Assembly (NCBI GenBank): GCA_023511995.1
Contig: JAIMAL010000009.1
Location: 1-64,000, forward strand
Reading direction: 5' to 3'
Length of the DNA: 64,000 nucleotides
DNA from: Burkholderiales bacterium
GTDB taxonomy: Bacteria; Pseudomonadota; Gammaproteobacteria; Burkholderiales; Thiobacteraceae
Part shown: piece by piece, positions 25,327 through 34,849 of the stretch
How positions within the stretch are numbered: the stretch's first letter is position 1
Layout of the letters: each line of letters opens with the position of its first letter
Notes under the pieces: model-generated
Told to the model about the DNA's origin: nothing
Seen by the model: only the letters and a program-made list of their open reading frames with translations
Databases searched by the model: none
Translations under genes and position numbers: made by a program

Positions 25327-26844
25327 TTACCCACGCAACCACACGGCGGCAAGCAGAAGTAAAAGTAGCAGGGCAATGGTGGCAAGCCACCGATTGCGTT
25401 TTTTCTCTTCGGCGAGCAGGAGCGCAAATCCCCGCTCGATCCCCGGCAGGGGATCACGCTTCAGGGCATCATGGAGTTGCCGCGGCAGAGCGGGCAGGAG
25501 GGCGGCGAAGCGGGGCGCTTCCGCCTTCAGGTGACGCACAAAGGCGCGCCAGCCGATCTGCTCCCGCATCCAGCGTTCGAGGAAGGGCTTGGCGGTTGTC
25601 CACAGGTCCAGGTCCGGATCGAGCTGGCGGCCCAGTCCTTCCACGTTGAGCAGCGTTTTCTGCAGCATCACGAGCTGCGGCTGGATTTCCATGTTGAAGC
25701 GGCGCGACACCTGGAACAGCCGCAGCAGGAAACGGCCGAAGGAAATCTCCTTGATGGGCCGGTCGAACACCGGCTCGCACACGGAACGGATCGCCGCCTC
25801 GAACTGGTCTTCGCGGGTATTGGCCGGCACCCAACCCGCCTCCAGATGGGCGCGCGCCACCTGCTTGTAATCCCGGTTGAAGAAGGCGAGGAAATTCTGC
25901 GCGAGATAGTTTTTGTCCCGCTCGGTGAGCGTCCCCATGATGCCGAAATCCACGCCGATGTAGCGCCCATCCAACGCCACGAAAATGTTGCCGGGATGCA
26001 TGTCGGCATGGAAGAAGCCGTCGCGGAAGACCTGGGTGAAGAAGATTTCCACCCCCCGCCGCGCAAGCTGCGGAATGTCGATGCCCGCCTGGCGGATCCG
26101 CTCCACGTGGGAGATGGGGATGCCATGGATGCGCTCCATCACCATCACTTCCTCGTGACACCAGTCCCAGAACACCTCGGGCACGATGAGCAGCCGCTGG
26201 TCCTGGAAGTTGCGGCGCAACTGGCTGGCATTGGCGGCCTCGCGCAGCAGATCCAGCTCCTCGTCCAGGTGATGGGCGAACTCCGCCACCACCTCCCGCG
26301 GCCGCAGCCGCCGGCCGTCGGTGAAGAGGATTTCGATGAGGCCGGCGGCAGTATCGAGAAGGGCAAGATCGCGGTCGATGACGCGGCGGATGCCGGGGCG
26401 CAGAATCTTCACCGCCACCTCGCGCCCATCCGGCAGCACGGCGAAATGCACCTGCGCCACCGAGGCGGAAGCCACCGGCAACAGATCGAATTCGCGGAAG
26501 ACCTCGTCGTGGGGACGGCCATAGACCCGCGCCAACACCGCGGCCACCTGGCTTGCGGGGAAGGGGGGCACCTGGTCCTGGAGCTTGGCCAGTTCATCGG
26601 CGATGTCGTCGGGCAGAAGATCCCGTCGCGTGGAGAGCACCTGCCCGAATTTGACGAAGATGGGCCCCAGACGCTCCAGCGCCAGGCGCAGGCGCACCGC
26701 GCGCGGCGTCTGCCACCGCCGCCAGAAGAGCAGGACCCGGGTGAGAACCTTGAGCCAGCCAAGTCGCGCCTCAACGAGGAGGAATTCGTCCAGTCCGTAG
26801 CGGACGGCGATGGAGAAGATGGTGAAAAGACGCAAAAGCCGCAT
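25327..26844 (-). CDS. ubiB: UbiB, ubiquinone biosynthesis atypical kinase/ATPase
   Basis: 505 residues. The N-terminal KxGQ motif occurs in [20 protein letters not shown] (near residue 67), followed by [25 protein letters not shown] and the [11 protein letters not shown] / [10 protein letters not shown] catalytic-loop equivalents. The C-terminal hydrophobic tail ([20 protein letters not shown]) anchors it in the inner membrane. UbiB helps the ubiquinone pathway by ATP-dependent handling of lipid intermediates. The ATG at 26844 overlaps the ubiJ stop by one base, in the order ubiE-ubiJ-ubiB known from other proteobacteria. Confidence 0.95.
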   Translation of the reverse strand: MRLLRLFTIFSIAVRYGLDEFLLVEARLGWLKVLTRVLLFWRRWQTPRAVRLRLALERLGPIFVKFGQVLSTRRDLLPDDIADELAKLQDQVPPFPASQVAAVLARVYGRPHDEVFREFDLLPVASASVAQVHFAVLPDGREVAVKILRPGIRRVIDRDLALLDTAAGLIEILFTDGRRLRPREVVAEFAHHLDEELDLLREAANASQLRRNFQDQRLLIVPEVFWDWCHEEVMVMERIHGIPISHVERIRQAGIDIPQLARRGVEIFFTQVFRDGFFHADMHPGNIFVALDGRYIGVDFGIMGTLTERDKNYLAQNFLAFFNRDYKQVARAHLEAGWVPANTREDQFEAAIRSVCEPVFDRPIKEISFGRFLLRLFQVSRRFNMEIQPQLVMLQKTLLNVEGLGRQLDPDLDLWTTAKPFLERWMREQIGWRAFVRHLKAEAPRFAALLPALPRQLHDALKRDPLPGIERGFALLLAEEKKRNRWLATIALLLLLLLAAVWLRG

Positions 26845-27413
26845 CAGCCCCGCCCGGGGAGATGGGCGATGCGCGACTCAAGCGCCTCGAGGCGCGCGGC
26901 GAGCGCTTCCACTTCGGCGCGGAAACGCGCCAGGTCAGCGCCCTTGGCGAGGATTGGCTGCTCCTCGGTGAGGTACTCCGTCAGGGCTTCGCCCAAACGC
27001 AGCACAGAATCGAGACGCCAGCGCCACCAGGCCCGGCCGAAGGCCACCAGCCGGTGCGCGAGGACATCGCCGAAGAAATGGGACAGATCCTCCTCCGCGT
27101 CCCACTCGAGCCCGGCGAGCACCTGGGCTACCACCTCGCCGAAGGGATGGTAGCCATGGATGCGGATGGCGCTCAGGTCATGGGGAGAGACCAGCAAATA
27201 GCGCAGCAGGGCATCGGGGGTGGCGGCAAGCACGGCATCCGGCGCCTGCCCACCCGGCTCCGCCACGCCGCCTTCCGGCGTCACGATGAAGGCAAGCCGC
27301 GGCAGGGGGAAAGGATCGACGGCAAAACACAGGCCAGCAAAGGGCGCAAGGCGCTGCCGCGCCCAAGGGTTCTGGCTCAACAGATGATTGAGCGCCGCCG
27401 TCGCAGGATGCAT
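26844..27413 (-). CDS. ubiJ: UbiJ, SCP2-domain ubiquinone biosynthesis accessory factor
   Basis: ATG at 27413 ([22 protein letters not shown]) gives 189 residues and has a GGAGGG ribosome-binding site 8 nt upstream; a GTG at 27431 is an alternative. The N-terminal SCP2-like lipid-binding domain runs through [24 protein letters not shown], and a C-terminal coiled coil ([26 protein letters not shown]) follows. UbiJ binds hydrophobic intermediates in the soluble Ubi metabolon. It lies between ubiE and ubiB. Confidence 0.9.
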   Translation of the reverse strand: MHPATAALNHLLSQNPWARQRLAPFAGLCFAVDPFPLPRLAFIVTPEGGVAEPGGQAPDAVLAATPDALLRYLLVSPHDLSAIRIHGYHPFGEVVAQVLAGLEWDAEEDLSHFFGDVLAHRLVAFGRAWWRWRLDSVLRLGEALTEYLTEEQPILAKGADLARFRAEVEALAARLEALESRIAHLPGRG

Positions 27414-27489
27414 CAGCCCTGCCCTCCACACCCTGCGTGATGCCCGCGGCGCCGCAAGGAAAACCCTGGTTTTGTCAGACCCGACCGCC

Positions 27490-28221
27490 TCACAGCTTGT
27501 AGCCCTTGTGCAGCGCCACCACGCCCGCGGTGAGATTGAAATAATCCACGCGCTCGAAGCCCGCCTCCTCCATCATGCGCTTCATGGTTTCCTGATCCGG
27601 ATGCACGCGGATGGATTCGGCAAGATAACGGTAGCTTCCCTCGTCCTTGGCCACCAGGCGCCCCAGCAGGGGCAGCACCTTGAAGGAATAGAGGTCGTAA
27701 AGGGGCGCAAGAGGCTTGTAGACACGGGAGAATTCCAGCACCAGCAGCCGCCCGCCGGGCCGCAGCACGCGGTACATTTCCCGGAGCGCCACCTCCTTGT
27801 GGGTCATGTTGCGTAGCCCGAAGGCCACGGTCACCACATCGAAACGGTTGGCGGGAAAGGGCAGTTTCTCCGCATCGCACTGAACGACCCGGGGCACCAG
27901 TCCGTGATCCAGCATGCGGTCACGCCCCACGGTGAGCATGGAGGCATTGATGTCGGTCAACAGCACCTCGCCGCTTGCCCCCACCCGTGCGGCAAAGGCG
28001 ATGGCGAGATCCCCCGTGCCCCCGGCGATGTCCAGCACGCGCTCACCGGGCCGCACCCGTGCTTCGGCGACGGTGAAGGCCTTCCACAGGCGGTGCAATC
28101 CGCCGGACATGAGGTCGTTCATCAGGTCATAGCGCTTGGCGACGGAGTGGAAGACCTCCGCCACCTTGCGCGCCTTTTCCGACTCCTCGACCTTGCTGAA
28201 GCCGAAATGGGTCTCAGCCAT
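27490..28221 (-). CDS. ubiE: UbiE, demethylmenaquinone/ubiquinone C-methyltransferase
   Basis: 243 residues. SAM-binding motif I is [16 protein letters not shown] (near residues 64-78). The UbiE signatures [17 protein letters not shown] (near 35-51) and [29 protein letters not shown] (near 137-165) are present. It adds the C-methyl group in quinone biosynthesis. It starts 6 nt after the DUF971 gene and is followed by ubiJ-ubiB. Confidence 0.96.
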   Translation of the reverse strand: MAETHFGFSKVEESEKARKVAEVFHSVAKRYDLMNDLMSGGLHRLWKAFTVAEARVRPGERVLDIAGGTGDLAIAFAARVGASGEVLLTDINASMLTVGRDRMLDHGLVPRVVQCDAEKLPFPANRFDVVTVAFGLRNMTHKEVALREMYRVLRPGGRLLVLEFSRVYKPLAPLYDLYSFKVLPLLGRLVAKDEGSYRYLAESIRVHPDQETMKRMMEEAGFERVDYFNLTAGVVALHKGYKL

Positions 28222-28227
28222 GATGGG

Positions 28228-28635
28228 TCACTTGGATTTGGGCCGAATGGGAATGGGCGACTCCGCGGTGGGCTCGCGGCTTGCGCCGGCTGCGGCAAGA
28301 CGATCCAGATAGCGCTGCCAGAGCGTAGCCTGGTTTTTGCCCAACTCGTAGAGATAGCTCCAGGAATAGATGCCCGAATCGTGGCCGTCGGAGAAGACCA
28401 GGTTGATGGCGTAGGTGCCCACCGGCTCGATGGCGGTGATTTCGACGTTTTTCTTGCCCGTCACCAGCACCTCCTGGCCGGGGCCGTGGCCGCGCACCTC
28501 GGCGGAAGGGGAATAGACCCGGAGAAACTCGCAGGGCAGCTCGAAGCGGCTGCCATCGGAGAAGGCGATTTCCAGGATGCGGGACTTCTGGTGCAGCTTG
28601 ATTTCGGTCGGCTGAGGGGAATCCTGTGTGGTCAT
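28228..28635 (-). CDS. DUF971 / GBBH-N-like domain protein
   Basis: 135 residues. The domain is recognisable by ILEIAFSDGSRFELPCEFLRVYSPSAEVRGHG and GTYAINLVFSDGHDSGIYSWSYLYEL, matching the N-terminal domain of gamma-butyrobetaine hydroxylase-like proteins that also occurs alone (DUF971) in proteobacteria. A charged C-terminal tail (ESPIPIRPKSK) follows. It is immediately upstream of ubiE, a frequent betaproteobacterial neighbour; a role in iron-sulphur or quinone metabolism is possible but not shown. Confidence 0.88.
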   Translation of the reverse strand: MTTQDSPQPTEIKLHQKSRILEIAFSDGSRFELPCEFLRVYSPSAEVRGHGPGQEVLVTGKKNVEITAIEPVGTYAINLVFSDGHDSGIYSWSYLYELGKNQATLWQRYLDRLAAAGASREPTAESPIPIRPKSK

Positions 28636-28724
28636 ACCGTCTTCCTCTGAAAACGACGATGATACTCAAGGACCGCCCCCCTGGAAACGGCGGCAAAACC
28701 CTGCCGACGCCGGGGCGGTGGTCA

Positions 28725-30188
28725 TCAGCGCATGAGCTCCTCCCACAGGGCATCGATGCGGGCCACCACCTCGGGATCACGGCGGATGGGTCTGCCCCAT
28801 TCCCGGTTGGTCTCGCCCTTCCACTTGTGGGTGGCATCGATGCCCATCTTGGAACCCAAGCCGGAGACGGGACTGGCGAAATCCAGATAATCGATGGGCG
28901 TGTTGTCCACGATGACGGTGTCCCGCGCGGCATCGACACGGGTGGTCAGCGCCCAGATGACTTCCTTCCAGTCGCGGATATCGATGTCATCATCGACGAC
29001 GATGACGAACTTGGTGTACATGAACTGGCGCAGAAAGCTCCACACACCGAACATCACCCGTTTGGCGTGGCCGGGGTACTGCTTCTTCATGCTCACCACG
29101 GCAAGGCGGTAGCTGCAGCCTTCGGGGGGCAGGTAGAAGTCCGTGATCTCCGGGAATTGCTTCTGCAGTAGCGGCACGAACACCTCGTTGAGGGCCACCC
29201 CCAGCACCGCCGGCTCGTCCGGCGGCTTGCCGGTATAGGTGCTGTGGTAGAGGGGATCACGCCGCATGGTCATATGGGTCACGGTGAAGACGGGGAAGGT
29301 CTCCCTTTCGTTGTAATAGCCGGTGTGATCGCCGAAGGGGCCTTCCAGCGCGGTCTCGCCCGGTTCGATATAGCCTTCGAGGACGATCTCGGCCGTGGCG
29401 GGCACCTCGAGATCGCAGCTCACCGCGCGGACCACTTCGGTTTTCGCCCCCCGCAGCAGTCCAGCGAACTGGTATTCGGACAGGGTATCCGGCACCGGCG
29501 TCACCGCCGCCAGCAGGGTGGCGGGGTCGGCGCCCAGGGCGACGGCAAGGGGGAAACGCTCGCCCGGATGGGCAGCGGTGAAATCCCGGAAATCCAGCGC
29601 CCCGCCCCGGTGGGGAAGCCAGCGCATGATGAGTTTGTTGCGCCCCAGCAGCTGTTGCCGGTAGATGCCCAGATTCTGGCGTGGTTTCGCCGGTCCCCGG
29701 GTGATGGTGAGGCCCCAGGTGATGAGGGGCGCGACATCACCGGGCCAGCAGGTCTGGATGGGAAGCCGCGTGAGATCCACCGCCTCCCCTTCCCACACGA
29801 TTTCCTGGCAGGGCGCCCTGGCCACCGGTTTCGGCGTCATATGCAGCACCTGTTTGAAGAGCGGCAGTTTCTCCCAGGCATCGCGGAAACCGCGGGGCGG
29901 CTCCGGCTCGCGCAGGAAGGCAAGGAGTTTCCCCACCTCGCGCAAACGGGTCACATCCTGCTGCCCCATGCCCAGGGCCACACGGCGCGGGGTGCCGAAC
30001 AAGTTGGCCAGCACCGGCATGGTGTGTCCGCGGGGTTTCTCGAAAAGGAGCGCCGGCCCACCCGCCCGTAGCACGCGGTCGCAGACCTCGGTCATCTCCA
30101 GATGGGGATCGATCTCGACCCGGATGCGCTTGAGCTCCCCCTGGCTTTCCAATTGCCGGACAAAATCCCGCAGATCGGCGTATTTCAC
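28725..30188 (-). CDS. ubiD: UbiD, 4-hydroxy-3-polyprenylbenzoate decarboxylase
   Basis: A prenyl-FMN-dependent decarboxylase of the ubiquinone pathway. 487 residues from a GTG at 30188 with a strong GGGGGGAGG site before it. Family features are [22 protein letters not shown] at the N-terminus, [21 protein letters not shown] near residues 165-185, the [12 protein letters not shown] signature near residue 280 and [19 protein letters not shown] near 395. Full length. The matching ubiX prenyltransferase is not in the window. Confidence 0.95.
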   Translation of the reverse strand: MKYADLRDFVRQLESQGELKRIRVEIDPHLEMTEVCDRVLRAGGPALLFEKPRGHTMPVLANLFGTPRRVALGMGQQDVTRLREVGKLLAFLREPEPPRGFRDAWEKLPLFKQVLHMTPKPVARAPCQEIVWEGEAVDLTRLPIQTCWPGDVAPLITWGLTITRGPAKPRQNLGIYRQQLLGRNKLIMRWLPHRGGALDFRDFTAAHPGERFPLAVALGADPATLLAAVTPVPDTLSEYQFAGLLRGAKTEVVRAVSCDLEVPATAEIVLEGYIEPGETALEGPFGDHTGYYNERETFPVFTVTHMTMRRDPLYHSTYTGKPPDEPAVLGVALNEVFVPLLQKQFPEITDFYLPPEGCSYRLAVVSMKKQYPGHAKRVMFGVWSFLRQFMYTKFVIVVDDDIDIRDWKEVIWALTTRVDAARDTVIVDNTPIDYLDFASPVSGLGSKMGIDATHKWKGETNREWGRPIRRDPEVVARIDALWEELMR

Positions 30189-30333
30189 CGCCCTCCCCCC
30201 TCTAAACCGTCACGTTGGCCACGGATGATACGCGAAGCCGGGCCGCCGCGGGTTGCCTGGGGATATCCCGGCTTTTATCATTGCCCTTCCCTGCGGCGCC
30301 GCGGCGCGCGACATCCCAAAAAAGGAGACAGCC

Positions 30334-31014
30334 ATGCAGCAGGAACTCGACATTTTCCTCACCTCCCTTCACGCCGTGATTCGCCAGGTCGCCGATTTTC
30401 TGCCCAAGCTGCTGGTGGCTCTGGTGCTCCTCTTTGTCGGCTGGCTGGTGGCGAAATTCGCCCGCAGCGCGATGCGGCGGCTCCTTGCGCTCGCGCGTTT
30501 CGATCTGCTGGCGCAGAAAACGGGCATCGAGGAGTTTCTCAAACACGGCGACATCCAGATCACCTTGAGCGGCATCATCGCCGAGGTGACCTACTGGCTG
30601 GTGCTTTTGATCGTGCTGGTGACCATCTCAAGCAGCCTGGGACTCACCGCGGTGGCGGAGCTCTTCAACCGGGTGGTGCTCTACCTGCCCAATATCGTCG
30701 TCGCGGTGTTGATCCTCATCCTCGGCACGCTGCTCGCGCGCTTCGTCAACCGCCTGGTGTTCGCCTGGCTGCGTAACCTCGGTGTGGAAGGGGCCCTCAC
30801 CATCAGCACGGTGGCGGAGTATGCGGTGCAGGTGTTCGCCATCTTCGTCGCCCTGGAACAGTTGGCCATTGCCACCCATCTCCTCACCACCGCCTTCGCC
30901 ATCCTCTTCGGCTCCGTCTGCCTTGCCCTGGCGCTCGCCTTCGGGCTGGGAGGCCGGGAGTGGGCGGCGGAGGTCATCCGCAAATGGGCCTCGCGGGACA
31001 AAAAGTCCCCCTAA
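30334..31014 (+). CDS. Small mechanosensitive-channel-like membrane protein
   Basis: 226 residues from the ATG at 30334, which has a GGAG site upstream; a longer frame from 30253 is not supported. Four to five hydrophobic segments alternate with short amphipathic helices (LPKLLVALVLLFVGWLVAKF, VTYWLVLLIVLVTISSSLGL, LPNIVVAVLILILGTLLARF, LLTTAFAILFGSVCLALALAFGLGG). The repeated helix pattern is that of the conserved TM-helix proteins related to MscS, but the MscS beta-domain is missing. Its end overlaps the convergent mutY gene by 4 nt. Confidence 0.78.
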   Translation: MQQELDIFLTSLHAVIRQVADFLPKLLVALVLLFVGWLVAKFARSAMRRLLALARFDLLAQKTGIEEFLKHGDIQITLSGIIAEVTYWLVLLIVLVTISSSLGLTAVAELFNRVVLYLPNIVVAVLILILGTLLARFVNRLVFAWLRNLGVEGALTISTVAEYAVQVFAIFVALEQLAIATHLLTTAFAILFGSVCLALALAFGLGGREWAAEVIRKWASRDKKSP

Positions 31015-32123
31015 TCCGCCCCTCCCGCCGCGGACTTCGCCGTCCCTTTTGTTCCCCCCTCATCCCCGGCAGAAGCGCTTCCCTCACGCTCCTCCCGGCT
31101 GACCGCCACGAGGAGCCGCAACACCGGTGAAGGCAGCGCCGCGCGCCTCACCTCCGTCCATGGCAGCCACAACCTCCCCGGCTCGCACACACCGGGGTTG
31201 CGGGAAACACGGACGACCCGGGGCAAAAGACGCAGGCGAAAGTGGGTAAAGGTATGCTTTAGCGGCGCCAGCTCCCGCCATTCCCCGGCCCCATATCCTA
31301 GGCGTCTCGCAGCGCTTGCGGCATCCTCCCCGGGGGCGCCTTCGGGCAGACTCCACAGCCCGCCCCAGACGCCGGTGGGAGGGCGTTTTTCCAGGAGCAC
31401 CGCGTTTCCATCTGTCAGCACCAGCAGGGCCACCTCCCGCTCCGGCAGGGCGCGGGCAGGACGGGGGGTGGGCAGCTCGGCCACCCGCCCTTGCGCCAAC
31501 GCCATGCAATCGGCGGACACCGGGCAGCGCCCACAGTCGGGACGGCGCGTGCAGAGGAGCGCGCCCAGGTCCATCAAACCCTGGGTGTAGGCTTCCACGT
31601 TCCGAAACGGCAAGCGCGCCTCGGCGATGCACCAGAGGCGGTTCTCCACACTCTTTTCACCGGGCCAGCCGTCAACGCCCGCATGGCGCGCCAGGACACG
31701 CTTGACGTTGCCATCGAGGATCGCGGCCCGCACACCGTAGGCAAACACCGCCACCGCGGCGGCCGTGGAGCGTCCCATACCGGGCAGGGCGGCGAGGGCA
31801 TCGGGTTGGCTGGGGAAGTGGCCGCCGTAACGTTCCACGACGACCCGCGCCGCCCGGTGGAGATTGCGCCCGCGGGCGTAGTAGCCCAAGCCGCTCCAAT
31901 GGGCGAGCACCGCCTCTTCCTCTGCGGCGGCAAGGGCGTAGACATCGGGGAAGCGGGCGATGAACCGCTGGTAGTAGGGGATGACGGTGGCCACCTGGGT
32001 CTGTTGCAGCATGATTTCCGCCACCCAGATGCGGTAGGGATCGCGGGTCCCCTGCCAAGGCAGATGGTGACGGCCGTGGCGCCTTTGCCAACGGATGATG
32101 CGGCGGGCAAAGGTCTCCTTCAT
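31011..32123 (-). CDS. mutY: A/G-specific adenine glycosylase MutY
   Basis: Removes adenine opposite 8-oxoguanine. ATG at 32123 overlaps the upstream stop (ATGA) and gives 370 residues starting MKETFARRIIRWQRRHG. The HhH-GPD domain has PYRIWVAEIMLQQTQVATV (the catalytic Glu region), LPGMGRSTAAAVAVFAYG (helix-hairpin-helix) and AILDGNVKRVLARH with the catalytic Asp. The cluster ligands read C-x5-C-x2-C-x5-C (CTRRPDCGRCPVSADC), one residue shorter in the first gap than the usual x6. The C-terminal NUDIX-like 8-oxoG recognition domain is present. Confidence 0.93.
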   Translation of the reverse strand: MKETFARRIIRWQRRHGRHHLPWQGTRDPYRIWVAEIMLQQTQVATVIPYYQRFIARFPDVYALAAAEEEAVLAHWSGLGYYARGRNLHRAARVVVERYGGHFPSQPDALAALPGMGRSTAAAVAVFAYGVRAAILDGNVKRVLARHAGVDGWPGEKSVENRLWCIAEARLPFRNVEAYTQGLMDLGALLCTRRPDCGRCPVSADCMALAQGRVAELPTPRPARALPEREVALLVLTDGNAVLLEKRPPTGVWGGLWSLPEGAPGEDAASAARRLGYGAGEWRELAPLKHTFTHFRLRLLPRVVRVSRNPGVCEPGRLWLPWTEVRRAALPSPVLRLLVAVSREEREGSASAGDEGGTKGTAKSAAGGAD

Positions 32124-33592
32124 GGGCATGGTTCCCCCTGCGCCCAAAGCCCCGGGCCTTCCCTCCCGGCCTCCTCACCTTGGGGGCCGAGGCGCAGGAC
32201 CACATCCTTGGCGTGAAAACCGTCGAGGTTGAGGCTTCCCACCCGCAGCCGACCGTCGATGGGAAGCGCTCCCAGGCGGGAAAGCTCGAACGGGTGCCGC
32301 GCCGCTTCCCCCGCGGCCCGAGGGCTTTGGAGCGTGAGCCGGTCGAGCCGGGCATCGAAAACGAGCCAGGGGGAGCGCCCCGGCAAAAGCGTGAGTTGCA
32401 CGTGTGCCGTGGTCCCCTCGCCGCGGGCGACAAAGCGCGCGCCGATGGCATCCCTAGCCCCCGCCGCGCAACCGGAGAGGGCGAGCCGCAAGGTTCGGGG
32501 AAGCGGGGGCGCATCCAGGGTCACCTCCCCCACCACGGCCGAAGCCACCAGGCGACCCGTGGCGGGCAGAACCTCCAGGGGGGTGGCCAGGCGCAGGGTG
32601 AAATGCCCGGCGGTATGCCTGCCTTCCGCCTCAAGCTTGAGCCGTGCCGTGAGCTTCTCGCCTCCTCCCACGAGTTCCGGAAGACTCAGGGCCGCGGACA
32701 GCCGCGCCATTCCCCGTGCCGCCGTCAGGGTGCCGCTCGCCTGCCTCACTTCCAGCTTTTGCCCGGTGAGGGAGAGTCGCGGCAGCGCAAGGTTCAGCTC
32801 CGCCGTCTGCCCTTCCTCTTCCATCCGCGCCCGTACGGTCAGGTTTTCCACCCGGAGCGTCAGGGGCGGCCAGGCCGCTTCGCCATCGCCCCTCCCGGTG
32901 ACCTCCACCCGGCGGCCACCCGGCACCTCGCCCTTGGCTTCCAGGGCCAGTTCCTGCCACGCGAGCCGTTTCTCGGCAACGTTCAGCTCGGCCCGGCCAG
33001 TCCCCTTGAAGGCAAGGGCCGTGGGCGGGGAATCGAGGTTGAGCCGTCCCTGGAAGGTGAGGGTCGAGGCCGTCTTCCCCCCAGGTCTTGCCGCGGCGAA
33101 GGTAAAGTCGGTGATTGCCCGCCGCCCCCTTTGCCGGTCCTCGAAATCCAGGCGGCCGGTCACCTGAAGCCGGCGGGGATCGAAGCGAAACGCCGGGGTT
33201 TTTTCCCGGGCAAACAGATCGTCGAAGTTGGTGCGCCCGTCGGCAAAACGCACGAGATGCGCCCGCAGCCCCGTGACCTCCAGTTCCGTGAGCACCACCT
33301 CACCCCGGAGGAGGGGCCAGAAGGCAAGTCCAAGGCGTAGGCCCTCCACCGTCGCAAACTCCCCTTCCCTCCCGCGTTCGGAAAGGGTAAGCCGCGCGAG
33401 AGCGAGCGCCGGCCGCGGAAAGAGGATCAGGCGCAAATCGCCCCCGATGCCGAGGTGCCGCTGCGTACGCGTCTCGACGAGCTGCTCAAGCCGCGGCTTG
33501 AGCAGGTTGGCAGCGAAAAGGTGGGCGGCGAGGAGAAGTCCCGTCAGGACCAGGAAGACGATCAGGGCGGCGCGTCGGTCGGGCTTGCGCAT
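32120..33592 (-). CDS. AsmA-family envelope protein
   Basis: 490 residues with an N-terminal membrane anchor (RRAALIVFLVLTGLLLAAHLFA) and a large periplasmic part. The AsmA N-terminal region is seen in LIPRPALALARLTLSERG-like strands (read as LFPRPALALARLTL) and TELEVTGLRAHLVRFADGRTNFDDLFA near residues 105-130. The rest is repeating beta-strands, consistent with the bridge-like lipid-transport fold of this superfamily. AsmA-like proteins act in outer-membrane homeostasis. It is upstream of mutY with an ATGA overlap, a betaproteobacterial arrangement. Confidence 0.87.
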   Translation of the reverse strand: MRKPDRRAALIVFLVLTGLLLAAHLFAANLLKPRLEQLVETRTQRHLGIGGDLRLILFPRPALALARLTLSERGREGEFATVEGLRLGLAFWPLLRGEVVLTELEVTGLRAHLVRFADGRTNFDDLFAREKTPAFRFDPRRLQVTGRLDFEDRQRGRRAITDFTFAAARPGGKTASTLTFQGRLNLDSPPTALAFKGTGRAELNVAEKRLAWQELALEAKGEVPGGRRVEVTGRGDGEAAWPPLTLRVENLTVRARMEEEGQTAELNLALPRLSLTGQKLEVRQASGTLTAARGMARLSAALSLPELVGGGEKLTARLKLEAEGRHTAGHFTLRLATPLEVLPATGRLVASAVVGEVTLDAPPLPRTLRLALSGCAAGARDAIGARFVARGEGTTAHVQLTLLPGRSPWLVFDARLDRLTLQSPRAAGEAARHPFELSRLGALPIDGRLRVGSLNLDGFHAKDVVLRLGPQGEEAGREGPGLWAQGEPCP

Positions 33593-33686
33593 GGGATGGC
33601 ATCTGCCGTGGGCTGGCGGCCACCGCCTTCAGGCGGCCCCGGCCGTCCGCCCGGCCCTGGCTTCCCCCTCAGGGGAGCGGGGAATC

Positions 33687-33760
33687 TGGAGCGGGTGATG
33701 GGAATCGAACCCACGTTAAGAGCTTGGGAAGCTCCCGTTCTACCATTGAACTACACCCGC
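33687..33760 (-). tRNA. tRNA-Gly (anticodon CCC)
   Basis: A complete cloverleaf on the minus strand. The acceptor GCGGGTG pairs with CACCCGC; the D arm is GTTC...GAAC; the anticodon stem GGAGC/GCTCT closes the loop TTCCCAA with anticodon CCC; the T arm is GTGGG-TTCGATT-CCCAT; and the discriminator is T. The 3' CCA is encoded. It closely resembles E. coli tRNA-Gly(CCC). It reads GGG codons. Confidence 0.97.
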
Positions 33761-33802
33761 CGGAAAGGTCGGTGGAAAGACCTGTGGTAGAATTGGGCGC
33801 TT

Positions 33803-33831
33803 ATCATACTCACTTTCGAGGCGTTGTTGAA
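33803..33831 (-). promoter_or_regulatory. Promoter of the tRNA-Gly gene
   Basis: On the minus strand a -35 TTCAAC (33826-33831) and a -10 TATGAT (33803-33808) are separated by exactly 17 nt. Transcription would start around 33796, giving a leader of about 35 nt before the tRNA 5' end. The -35 box abuts the thiS start codon on the other strand. Confidence 0.6.
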
Positions 33832-34035
33832 GTGATCGAGCTGTGGGTCAATGGGGAGGCGCGCCACGTCCCCCCGCATACGACCGTGGCCGCCCTGCTC
33901 GAATCCCTGCATCTTGCCGGCAGGCGGCTGGCAGTGGAACGCAATGGCGAAATCGTGCCCAAAAGCCGCCACGCCGAGGTGGAACTTCAGCCCGGCGACC
34001 GCCTCGAAATCGTGGTCGCCGTCGGCGGCGGCTGA
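33832..34035 (+). CDS. thiS: ThiS, sulphur-carrier protein for thiazole synthesis
   Basis: 67 residues from a GTG at 33832 ([26 protein letters not shown]), the usual ThiS start; the frame stays open upstream through the tRNA region but that part is not protein. The fold is ubiquitin-like and the C-terminus ends in VVAVGGG, whose terminal Gly-Gly is adenylated and thiocarboxylated. It is followed by thiG after 25 nt. A possible extended -10 (TAGAAT) is at 33788-33793. Confidence 0.92.
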   Translation: MIELWVNGEARHVPPHTTVAALLESLHLAGRRLAVERNGEIVPKSRHAEVELQPGDRLEIVVAVGGG

Positions 34036-34060
34036 CGCCCCTTTCCTCTCCGGACACGCC

Positions 34061-34843
34061 ATGGACCCGCTCATCATCGCCGGCAAAAGCTATTCCTCCC
34101 GCCTCCTCGTGGGCACCGGCAAGTACAAGGATTTCGAGGAAACCCGTCGCGCCGTGGAGGCCAGCGGCGCGGAAATCGTCACCGTGGCGATCCGCCGCAC
34201 CAATATCGGCCAGGACCCCAATCAACCCTCGCTGCTGGATGTCCTGCCCCCTTCCCGTTACACCTATCTGCCCAACACCGCCGGCTGTTACACCGCGGAG
34301 GAGGCGGTGCGCACCCTGAGGCTCGCCCGTGAACTCCTCGACGGGCATGATCTGGTGAAGCTGGAAGTGTTGGGGGATGCCGAGACCCTCTATCCCAACG
34401 TGGTGGAGACCCTGCGCGCCGCGGAAATCCTCGTCAGGGAAGGCTTCAAGGTGATGGTCTATACCTCCGACGACCCCATCGTCGCCAAGCGCCTGGAGGA
34501 CCTGGGCTGCGTGGCCATCATGCCGCTGGCTTCCCTCATCGGTTCCGGCATGGGCATTCTCAACCCGTGGAACCTGCAGATCATCATCGACCGCATCTCC
34601 GTGCCGGTCATCGTGGATGCCGGAGTGGGCACCGCCTCGGATGCGGCCATTGCCATGGAGCTGGGCTGTGATGCGGTGCTCATGAATACCGCCATCGCCG
34701 CCGCCCGCGACCCTGTGCTCATGGCCAGCGCCATGAAGATGGCCGTGGAAGCGGGGCGCGCCGCCTATCTCGCCGGACGTATGCCGAAGAAGGTCTATCA
34801 GGCAAGCCCGAGCTCCCCCGTGGAAGGCGTCATCGGCCGCTGA
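34061..34843 (+). CDS. thiG: ThiG, thiazole synthase
   Basis: Forms the thiazole phosphate of thiamine from DXP, dehydroglycine and ThiS thiocarboxylate. ATG at 34061 gives 260 residues ([25 protein letters not shown]). Signature segments are [10 protein letters not shown] near residues 45-55, [19 protein letters not shown] near 105-123, [17 protein letters not shown] and [20 protein letters not shown] with the phosphate-binding loop. Full length and coupled to thiS. No TPP riboswitch is visible upstream. Confidence 0.96.
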   Translation: MDPLIIAGKSYSSRLLVGTGKYKDFEETRRAVEASGAEIVTVAIRRTNIGQDPNQPSLLDVLPPSRYTYLPNTAGCYTAEEAVRTLRLARELLDGHDLVKLEVLGDAETLYPNVVETLRAAEILVREGFKVMVYTSDDPIVAKRLEDLGCVAIMPLASLIGSGMGILNPWNLQIIIDRISVPVIVDAGVGTASDAAIAMELGCDAVLMNTAIAAARDPVLMASAMKMAVEAGRAAYLAGRMPKKVYQASPSSPVEGVIGR

Positions 34844-34849
34844 CCCGCC

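Noticed and set aside
25471-27153. A 560-residue plus-strand frame antisense to ubiB
   Set aside because: UbiB motifs on the other strand are unambiguous; this frame is a composition artefact.
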